From: a virus
DNA length: 64,000 bases
Direction: 5' to 3' (one strand)
Virus record (IMG/VR): IMGVR_UViG_3300025141_000043
Span: 1-64,000 of that record
Part shown: positions 39,522-46,800 of the stretch, piece by piece
How positions within the stretch are numbered: position 1 is the stretch's first letter
How the letters are laid out: each line of letters starts with the position of its first letter
Program-made: the position numbers and the translations under genes
The notes under the pieces: model-generated
What the model was told of the DNA's origin: nothing
Seen by the model: only the letters and a program-made list of their open reading frames with translations
The model's database searches: none

Positions 39522-40017
39522 GTTCAAGCCGTGTCCTAGCTGTGGGGCAGAAGGCTCCTTCTCGCAGTACATGAGGAGGTACCTCTTCCAGTGCTCCGAG
39601 TGCTTCGGAGTCTTCAAGCAGAGCGTCCTCGAGAAGCCGAAGAAGCGCACCCGTGCCAGCCACAAGGCAAAGGCACAGGTGCGTAGGAGTCGGAAGAACG
39701 AGAACAAACGAGCTCGCAGCATCGGAGGGAAGGTGACTCCTGGATCAGGAAACCGGGAGCTGCCTTCCCTCAAGGGCGACGTCGTCGTGGAAAACGTCCT
39801 CCGTGAGGAGGATAAGGAAACCGAGGCCAAGAGCTTCGTACTGAAGGCTTCTGAGCTGGAGAAGATCCAGATAGAGGCTCGAGCTAACGGAGAACTCATG
39901 GCCTTCCGAGTCACTTTCCTGGGTGGCCGGAAACCGAAGTCCTACGTCCTGGTCACGGAGGACGTATTCGACACCTTCATAGACCTGTGGAGAGCAGATG
40001 CAGATCAAGACGATTGA
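39514..40017 (+). CDS. Zinc-ribbon protein of the recombination cluster
   Basis: A 167-residue protein with CPSCGAEGSFSQYMRRYLFQ and CSEC at the N-terminus (two C-x2-C pairs), a very basic stretch (KPKKRTRASHKAKAQVRRSR), and a C-terminal alpha/beta part (ASELEKIQIEARANGELMAF; PKSYVLVTEDVFDTFIDLW). That C-terminal pattern recalls small phage resolvase-like or repair accessory proteins, but no catalytic residues are identified. It overlaps recA by eight bases and the nuclease gene by 20. Confidence 0.68.
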   Translation: MTEFKPCPSCGAEGSFSQYMRRYLFQCSECFGVFKQSVLEKPKKRTRASHKAKAQVRRSRKNENKRARSIGGKVTPGSGNRELPSLKGDVVVENVLREEDKETEAKSFVLKASELEKIQIEARANGELMAFRVTFLGGRKPKSYVLVTEDVFDTFIDLWRADADQDD

Positions 40018-40837
40018 AGACGGGCTACGGCTCGGCAAGGAGAAGCTAGTAGCGCTGGGCAAGACCGTCTCCTTTCGAGCGGACCTGCTCGACTGGATCG
40101 AAGAGAACATGAACCGAGTGAGCTCCGACCGAGAGGTGAAGGAGCTCGAATGTGGGACGTGCGAGGGATCAGGAGTCCTGATATCGCGACCTCGCTCACG
40201 AGGAAGACTTCACCCCTCTTCGTTCAAGCCGGATGCCTGCTTGCAGAAGCACTGGTACGACTTGATCGACGACGGGGACGAGGTAGAGGAGCGGGGGAAC
40301 TTCGAGGCCGAGACCCTGATGATCTTCCAGACGGGGCACTGGGTCCATGATGGACTGCAAGGCTTCGCTGCCAAGATGTATGGGGACACGTTCGAGGCAG
40401 AGGTGCCTGCCCGCATCGACGACTACTTCATCAGCGGATCTGCTGACGGAGAGCGAACCGTTCCTCAGCTGCGGTACGGCTTCGAGTTCAAGACGATCAA
40501 GGAGCAGCGGTTCAACGAGCTCACAGGTGTGAAGGAAGATCACATCTGGCAGGGCACCGTGTACATGAAGGCGCTGGATCTCCCGGTGATGCTCTTCATC
40601 TACTTCAACAAGAACAACTCGCACCTCTTGGAGTTCGTGTCCCCCTTCAATCCTGCCGTATGGGAGGAGATCGAAGAGACCCTTATCACCCCCGTCCTGG
40701 AGGCGGGGAATGACGGTCCTGGGGCAGTGACTCCTCGCGGTCGTGAGGTCACCAAGTGGACCTGCAGGGACTGCGGATACAACCACGGTTGCCCGCTCTC
40801 CAAGTTCAAGCCAGGCCGCAGGAGGCGTAAGCGATGA
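39998..40837 (+). CDS. Cas4/RecB-type PD-(D/E)xK exonuclease
   Basis: A 279-residue nuclease. Catalytic pattern: FISGSADG (Asp, ~148) and RYGFEFKTIKEQ (E-x-K, ~163-165), then WQGTVYMKALDL as the QxxxY helix. One Cys in ACLQKHW and a C-terminal group CRDCGYNHGC provide four possible Fe-S ligands, the arrangement of Cas4 and AddB-type nucleases. No Cas1 or Cas2 and no CRISPR are nearby, so a role in phage DNA end processing next to RecA and RusA is more likely. An earlier CGTCEGSG motif (~53) is extra. Confidence 0.8.
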   Translation: MQIKTIEDGLRLGKEKLVALGKTVSFRADLLDWIEENMNRVSSDREVKELECGTCEGSGVLISRPRSRGRLHPSSFKPDACLQKHWYDLIDDGDEVEERGNFEAETLMIFQTGHWVHDGLQGFAAKMYGDTFEAEVPARIDDYFISGSADGERTVPQLRYGFEFKTIKEQRFNELTGVKEDHIWQGTVYMKALDLPVMLFIYFNKNNSHLLEFVSPFNPAVWEEIEETLITPVLEAGNDGPGAVTPRGREVTKWTCRDCGYNHGCPLSKFKPGRRRRKR

Positions 40838-41403
40838 GTCGACGACGAGAGCTAAAGGTCAGCCCCTCTGACTCTGATGACGTAGCCGCCGAGTACGAGG
40901 CTGCGTTTGATGAGGCAGTGGATGAGCTGGAAGAGAAAGGAGTGGCCTTGTCTACCTCCGCCCCCAAGACCGACTTTTGTGGGATCTTGCCCTCGAACCT
41001 GCCTGCCCTGGATTCCAAGGACCTGGGGGAGCTCTTGGGCCAGACGCAGACCTGGAGGTCCTACGTGTCCGGCCTGATGGCGCTAGCCGACGGCCAGAGC
41101 ACTGCCCTGGAGCACGCCTTGAAGGCGGCCGAGGCAGAGGCACGGAAGCGCTTCGCCCACAGCGACGACATGAAGAAGTACGAGAAGGACGATGACGTGA
41201 GGTTGGATCCTCGAGTGGTGGAGCTCCGTGCTCGCTTCCTCAAGGCCAAGATCATGTCGGACTTCCTCTCCAAGAGTGTGGTTCCTTCTGCCGAGGGCTC
41301 GTACGGAGCAGTCAGCAGAGAGATCTCCCGCCGAGAAGGCGACCTGAGTACTGGGATGCGTACCACCAACGCTACCGGCAGGCGCCGGGGGCGAGGACGT
41401 TGA
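40834..41403 (+). CDS. Hypothetical protein between two nucleases
   Basis: A 189-residue helical protein. Acidic N-terminus (SPSDSDDVAAEYEAAFDEAV), a long central helix (GQSTALEHALKAAEAEARKR), RVVELRARFLKAKIMSDFLS, and a basic Gly/Arg C-terminus (TGRRRGRGR). The fold is unrecognised. Four-base overlaps with both nuclease genes imply a fixed ratio with them; a recombination accessory role is a guess. Confidence 0.68.
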   Translation: MSRRRELKVSPSDSDDVAAEYEAAFDEAVDELEEKGVALSTSAPKTDFCGILPSNLPALDSKDLGELLGQTQTWRSYVSGLMALADGQSTALEHALKAAEAEARKRFAHSDDMKKYEKDDDVRLDPRVVELRARFLKAKIMSDFLSKSVVPSAEGSYGAVSREISRREGDLSTGMRTTNATGRRRGRGR

Positions 41404-41888
41404 CCGTCGTATTCGAGTACCCCGGCCTGCCCTTGTCCGAGAACCGTGCCTACTTCACCAAGGGGAAGATGCGGATCTTGAACAAGGACGGCCGGGCGTG
41501 GAAAAGCAGGCTGCGAAGTGATCTGTGGGAGGCCCTGGACGAGGAGTTGAACGAGCTTCTGGATCTGGCAGGCGATGACCTCTGGATCATGGTCGGATAC
41601 GACATCTACTTCGACTCCTTAGTCAACAAAGGGTGGCTGAAAGGAAAGGCGAAGACTCGCTATAAGAAATGTGATGCACGGACCAGGGTTAAGCTACTCG
41701 AAGACGCGCTGTCCGAAGCCCTAGGCATTGACGATTCGCGCTTCCAAGTCGACCACATCTACAAGTGGCATGACCCCGACAACCCGCGTGTGCGGGTGGA
41801 GCTGACCGTCATCGATCCTGAGGACTTCGGCGTGCCAGAAGGATTCATCGATGTCGAAGGAGGAGGTGCCGTGCCCAGCGCACGGTAG
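41400..41888 (+). CDS. RusA-like Holliday-junction resolvase
   Basis: A 162-residue protein starting at TTG 41400 (TTGA overlap). It has the RusA layout: an N-terminal strand with LPLSENRAY, and the core CDARTRVKLLEDALSEALGI followed by DDSRFQVDHIYKW, where the spaced aspartates bind metal. RusA enzymes resolve four-way junctions made during recombination-dependent replication and clear branches before packaging. It sits with RecA and the Cas4-like nuclease. Confidence 0.82.
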   Translation: MTVVFEYPGLPLSENRAYFTKGKMRILNKDGRAWKSRLRSDLWEALDEELNELLDLAGDDLWIMVGYDIYFDSLVNKGWLKGKAKTRYKKCDARTRVKLLEDALSEALGIDDSRFQVDHIYKWHDPDNPRVRVELTVIDPEDFGVPEGFIDVEGGGAVPSAR

Positions 41889-42228
41889 CTACAAGGATCG
41901 TGACGGGGTCAAGAGGTACTACAGATCAGCTAGCCGAATGTTTTGTTTACTGGAGTCGTACGACGCCTGCAGGAAGTGTGAACACACGGAGTTCGAATTA
42001 GAGCTGATCAAGGCGGACACACTCGTCGAGTGTCCCGTCGTGGCTGCGGCCCAATGTGGTCCAGGAGCCACTGACGATCCCGTTAGGAACGCAGAAATAG
42101 ACAAGCTACGAGAAGGAGACGGACCACCAGATGCACTGACCACACTAAACACCTGCGTATCGGACATGCCCTTCCCGGTATGTCCAGGATGCCTAACGAG
42201 GCGAAAATGGACGAAGAAACCAAGCTGA
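41851..42228 (+). CDS. Cysteine-rich small protein
   Basis: A 125-residue protein with eight or more Cys: CPAHGSY, CLLESYDACRKCEHTEFE, CPVVAAAQCG, CPGC. It probably binds zinc at two places. ATG 41851 overlaps the resolvase by 38 bases. The next gene begins inside its 3' end. Function unknown. Confidence 0.65.
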   Translation: MSKEEVPCPAHGSYKDRDGVKRYYRSASRMFCLLESYDACRKCEHTEFELELIKADTLVECPVVAAAQCGPGATDDPVRNAEIDKLREGDGPPDALTTLNTCVSDMPFPVCPGCLTRRKWTKKPS

Positions 42229-42521
42229 TCAACGTCACGGAACTTGTGACTTGCGGCGACGAGCAAGGTCTCGGAGTCCTGTCTCGAGGGGCCGGCAAGA
42301 AGCGACTGAAGGAGGTCGTCATCGAGGGCGAAGATCCGACAGAGAGCGACCTCTGTGGGACAACTTCTCTACGAGAGCGCACCACCTACTTCATCCGCAA
42401 GTATCGCCGCCAGATCACACTCCCCCCATCCGTGGGAGGTGGGCCCTGTAGCGGGGATTGCCGTACCTACGGGTGCCCTACCATCGTCGCGATCAACTGC
42501 TCTAGGAACATGAGCAAGTGA
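42207..42521 (+). CDS. Cysteine-rich small protein
   Basis: A 104-residue protein from ATG 42207 with GAGG five bases upstream; ATG 42180 is in frame but lacks a site. The C-terminal CSGDCRTYGCPTIVAINC is a dense Cys cluster. The first 60 residues are beta-rich with basic patches (AGKKRLKEVV, IRKYRRQITLPP). It overlaps both neighbours. Function unknown. Confidence 0.62.
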   Translation: MDEETKLINVTELVTCGDEQGLGVLSRGAGKKRLKEVVIEGEDPTESDLCGTTSLRERTTYFIRKYRRQITLPPSVGGGPCSGDCRTYGCPTIVAINCSRNMSK

Positions 42522-43321
42522 GGTTCAAGAAACAGAGTTGTGCAGGTTGTGCCCTCGTGGCCGCCTGTGACGAAGCCGAGAATGTCGGCGCGGGTGAGAT
42601 CTCCAGGGGACATTCCTGCTCTTCCTGGAAGGAGGCAACTGCTCCTACGATCGCAGCTCGCAAAGACGCCATAGAGACGCTGGGGATGATCGGACTCAAG
42701 GCCATCCTCGACGTGCCAACCACCAAGATCCATAGCGGAGACATGATGAGCGACAAAGAGACACGAACGACAGAGCTGGGCGACCTGAGCCGTCCCCAGC
42801 TGAAGACCGAGCTGTACAACATCCTCGCGGAGCTGAAGGGCAAGGACCTCCAGGCCGCGTTGAAGGTGTACAACCCCGAGACGAAGTGGAACAGCGACGA
42901 CGTGCTGGCCCTCAAGGAGGCGAAGCGTGCGGGCATCCGCACCAAGCCCGATCGTCTGATCGAGGTGATTCTCGGCCTCGAGTTCCCGGAGAAGCCCAAG
43001 ACGACCCGTCGTCGCAAGGCCGCGGAGAAGGAGCCCGAGGAGACTGAGGAGGCTCCGAAGAAGACGACTCGCCGCCGCCGTACCACGAAGAAGGAAGAGC
43101 CGAAGGCGGATCCGATCGAGGTCAGCTTCGACGCGGAGGCTTTCATGGATGCGCTCATCGAGAAGATCGGCCCGTCCCTGAACGGGATCGCCGACGCGGT
43201 CGAGGCGCTGCAGAAGGACGTGAGCGCGCTCAAGACGGGTCAGACCGTCCTGGGTGTGGCGACTGTCGATGAAGAGATCGAGAGCCACGACGACCTGAAG
43301 GCGTTCCTCGAGGAGGGGTAG
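42518..43321 (+). CDS. Lys/Arg-rich protein with N-terminal Cys motif, last gene of the replication operon
   Basis: A 267-residue protein from GTG 42518 (GTGA overlap). N-terminal CAGCALVAAC and HSCSSW form a Cys cluster. From ~77 on there is a helical domain (LSRPQLKTELYNILAELKGK), then a tail-like stretch alternating basic and acidic blocks (KTTRRRKAAEKEPEETEEAP; KKTTRRRRTTKKEEPK) like histone-H1-type proteins, then a C-terminal helical part. ATG 42747, with GGAG five bases upstream, could give a separate 191-residue product lacking the Cys part; codon bias rises from that point. Possibly two proteins from one frame. Confidence 0.6.
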   Translation: MRFKKQSCAGCALVAACDEAENVGAGEISRGHSCSSWKEATAPTIAARKDAIETLGMIGLKAILDVPTTKIHSGDMMSDKETRTTELGDLSRPQLKTELYNILAELKGKDLQAALKVYNPETKWNSDDVLALKEAKRAGIRTKPDRLIEVILGLEFPEKPKTTRRRKAAEKEPEETEEAPKKTTRRRRTTKKEEPKADPIEVSFDAEAFMDALIEKIGPSLNGIADAVEALQKDVSALKTGQTVLGVATVDEEIESHDDLKAFLEEG

Positions 43322-43323
43322 AT

Positions 43324-43382
43324 ACCCGACCTGCTGGGAGGCCAGCCCTCCCCCCTAAGACGGGGGAGGGTTCAGGTCGGGT
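43324..43382 (+). terminator. Nested terminator closing the replication operon
   Basis: Two stems, one inside the other. The outer pairs 43324-43333 with 43373-43382 (10 bp, perfect). The inner pairs 43346-43354 with 43362-43370 (CCCTCCCCC with GGGGGAGGG). It starts three bases after the last stop. The inner hairpin alone would stop transcription; the outer arm could form a longer structure. Confidence 0.75.
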
Positions 43383-43413
43383 TAGGCCGCCTGGGGAAGG
43401 CGAGCTGATCGAG

Positions 43414-43596
43414 TTGACCTCTGAGGATCTCCGATCCATGACGGACTTGGAGCTCATCGACTTCTGCTCCAACGAAGTCGGGATGGTGCTGGAAGACGAG
43501 GACCTGGTTCGCCGAGGCGACAAGGTGATCGGCTGCAAGAGAAGCCGCCTGTACACCAGGCTGATGAGATTCGCGTACGACGTCCGGCCTCTCTAA
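43414..43596 (+). CDS. Possible small protein
   Basis: A 60-residue frame (TTG 43414) or 52 residues from ATG 43438 with GAGGA upstream. It reads SEDLRSMTDLELIDFCSNEV, then a basic helix KRSRLYTRLMRFAY. Composition is protein-like, but the frame lies beyond a strong terminator and no promoter is evident. After it, a short hairpin GGGCG-TCTG-CGCCC and a T-run (43604-43627) could stop transcription before the convergent - gene. Confidence 0.42.
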   Translation: MTSEDLRSMTDLELIDFCSNEVGMVLEDEDLVRRGDKVIGCKRSRLYTRLMRFAYDVRPL

Positions 43597-43615
43597 GGGT
43601 CGGGCGTCTGCGCCC

Positions 43616-43840
43616 TCACCGCTTTTTAGCTATTTCCGCGATCTTGTTCAGATGCTGTGCGTAGCTAGAGCTACGCCGGCGTACCTGCACACCCCGCTTA
43701 CGAGCTCGGGCGGGCATGGCCGCCACGATGTCTGCTGGAGGAGAGCCCTTGTGCTTCGGAGCGGGGGCTTGTTCGGGCAGCACATGCTTCATGGCCTGAG
43801 CCGCAGCCTTAGCCAGCTTGATGGGGTCCGACACGATCAC
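43616..43840 (-). CDS. Small basic protein, end of the tail unit
   Basis: A 74-residue protein from GTG 43840, which overlaps the stop of the 1,836-residue gene (GTGA). It reads MIVSDPIKLAKAAAQAMKHV, then KGSPPADIVAAMPARARKRG and a C-terminal helix SYAQHLNKIAEIAKKR. The IKLAKAA and KIAEIA pieces recall the K-x-A pattern of other virion genes. A TTG 24 bases upstream could extend it. Function unknown. Confidence 0.6.
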   Translation of the reverse strand: MIVSDPIKLAKAAAQAMKHVLPEQAPAPKHKGSPPADIVAAMPARARKRGVQVRRRSSSYAQHLNKIAEIAKKR

Positions 43841-46800
43841 GGGTTGATCCGGGTGTACGCACAACCCAGCGTGGTTCCCAGGAACTTGAACTTCGTGATC
43901 TGCCCGAGAGCAGTGCTGGGATCCCCTCCGCTCCTAAGGCCGAAGCGTACGCCTGCGGTGGAGTTGTTGTTGGCCACGAGGAACAGGTTCAGGTCCTGCC
44001 CCAACCCCGACCCCTCGCCCCAAGCCTTGACCACGAGAGCGTAAGAAAACTGCCGACGGTCCACATGGGCCGGGTTGTACGGCGGCGCCACTCCGCCCTG
44101 GTACAGCTCGTCGATCAGGTCGAACTTGAGCAACAGGCGGTCCTCGTCATCCACCGTCTGGGAGATGGCGGCCCCTCCCCCACAGATGTCCTCCTTGGAG
44201 GCTACCGTGGTGCCGGGGTCCTCCGGCACGTAGGGAATCTCCTTACGCATGAGCACCTCGGCAAACCCATGGCGGATGGCCGGCACAGCGTTGACGCCTG
44301 TCTCCCTCTCCGTATCGAAGATCTCCTCAGTGGGCATGACGTGGTACCGAATCAGCTCGACCACGAACCCCTCGTCCTTGGGCACGACCTCGCCGTCGAC
44401 GCACTCAGAGCTGTAGTAGACCGACCCTGCAGGAGGAGCTCCCTGGGACTCCTGGATGGCCACTCCGAGAACGAGAGAGGTGAGTACAGACCCGTGCGGG
44501 GGGTCCAGCTTCACCATGTGCCCCACCATCGGAGGGAAGTACTCGTCCCCGGCTCCGGTGGCTGCTCGCCGGGGGGTGAACCGATGACCGACGAAGTAGA
44601 AGCAGGCGTCGTGCTTCCCGCGCTTCCAGAACTGGTACGGGTCACACAGCTCCAGGAAATCCCCCTCATCAGTTTCGGGGACTCCTGCTGCGTGCTTCAG
44701 CATCCAGCCGTTCAGGTGTGCCATGGTCGGTGGGCTGATCTTGCCGTCCACGTCTGTAGTCAGATAGTTCACACCCCCGAGGGACCAAGGGTGTTCGTTC
44801 CCATAGCCAGAGTCGGCGTAGCACTCTGTGGACTCCGGGCCGTAGGCCTTGTAGTCCATCGTGGCCCCACTGAGCAGGAACCCTCCAGAGGCGACGACAG
44901 GGCCCTCGTTGAAGAGGGCGCCGTGGTGAACGTCCACCGCCTCGGTGTCGACCACCATGGAGTAGAGGAACACCTTCTCCTCTTCGCCACCATCCCCGGC
45001 TGCCTGCTGCGTGTGTCCCAGGCCGAGACGGATCGCGACCCGCATGTCCGTCTCGAGGGCGTCTGCGGGAAGCTCCCGCAAGTCCCGCTGGCTCTCGAAG
45101 TAGAACGTCTTGTAGTCCGTGTCTCCGCTGGCGATGGTGAATGACTGGACAGGTCCGACGGCTGCCCCGCCAATGCTCTCCACCAACGCGATGGTGACCG
45201 TCTTGTCTGCGGGAGCATGGTGTGTCGACACCCACCGGATGTGCATCCTGACCCGCAAGCGGTAGTGGTGGGTACGCAGGCGGCGGGAGATCTTGGCGTA
45301 GCCGTGCAGGGTCTCTGGGTCTGCGTCCGCTCCCGGACCCCTCCACGCGAGCATGATTGCACCGACAGGCTGAGCGACGACCCACTCGTTGTCCGCGTCA
45401 AAGAAGTCGGTCAGAGCATTAACGACGCTGGTGACTCCGTTGTCCCGGAAGACCCACTCGGCATTGTTGAAGTCCAGAGACGCGAAGTCTCCTGCCGCGA
45501 GAGGCTCCCTCAGCACGTGCCAGCCCTCGTTGGCGATGGGGGGTCGAGACGATTGCTGGCCCGTGCCCCAGAGGTCCCCACTCCAGCGGGACATGCCCGA
45601 CGCGTAGTCGTTGACCCCGAGCACGACCTCGGAGAACAAACCTCGCTGCCTGTCCCCGCTGACTGCCAACCACTCCGGGAGACCAGTAGTGCCGCTCGTG
45701 CCGGTCATCCTCCCCAGGACACCGCTCTCCAGGAAGGCGTCGTCGGGGTTGAGTGAGGAGTCCAGCGTTCGGTACGTACCGATGGCTGCCCAGGACTCCA
45801 GGTCTACGTTCGCCCAGTGCCACCGGTTGCCCAGGGCAGTCACGTCTCCTCCCGCACCTACCGACAGTGTGAAAGAGGGGTGCCACAGCTCGAAGGTGTG
45901 GACGAAGCTATCCCCTGCGGGGACGTTCAGGGCAGCGTTGATGATGACGTAGTCCGCGTCCTTGCCTGCGTTGTCCCCGATCAGGTTGGCCAGTCGGGCC
46001 TTCTGTCCGATGTACGCAGAGGGGTCCTGTACGGGCTCCCCGGAAACGGTCTTGAAGGACACGAAGCCGCTGGACTTGTGGGACCTGGACAGGCCGGGGT
46101 TGGGCGGTCCGAGCCCATCGATCGTGAGGGCAGCGTCATTGACCGAGGAAGGCAGGGACTGTCCGGGCTGCCCCAGTCTCGCCATGGGTCGACTGTCCAT
46201 GCTGAACAGCGCATCTCGAGTGACGACCCTGTTCGTTTCCCAGTACCGGATCCAGGGTTCCGACAGAGGCGAGAAGGAGAAGCGGGCGCCTCCGGAGAGC
46301 TCGGTGTAGATACCCCCGTACATGTTGTGGAGGTTTCCTCCGTCCGGCCAGGAGATCCGGGGATCCCACTGGTAGACGCCTCCCATGACCTCGAGCGCAC
46401 CGCTCTGCATCATGGACCACTCGTCTTCGCGAACGATGACGCCTGTAGCCTTGCCATCCACGAATGTGATGTCGTCTGGATTCGGAAGGTCGGCGTGGGC
46501 TCCACCGGTCTGCCAGCCCACCGCTACGAACGCGGAGTCGGTGCCCACCTGCGCCAGGTATAGCGCGGTGCCCATCATGGAAGGACTGGCCTTAGTGCCG
46601 TCCATGGAGTACGTGTCTGCGATCAGAGCGCCGGCCCAGCCGCCCCTCTTAACCGTATCCGCGTCATCAGGATCTCCGTAGTGCCGAGCAAGGAATCCTC
46701 TGGCCGGCTCGGTAGTCGCGATGTCTGTAGCAGGACCTCGCGTCAGCCCCAGCCCCAGCCCCTTGGAGGAGAGGTCCGGATCGTTTAGGCGCATGACGAT

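Noticed and set aside
39998-40837. Cas4-like nuclease as evidence of a CRISPR-Cas system
   Set aside because: No Cas1, Cas2, effector genes or repeat-spacer array are visible; the neighbours are RecA and RusA.
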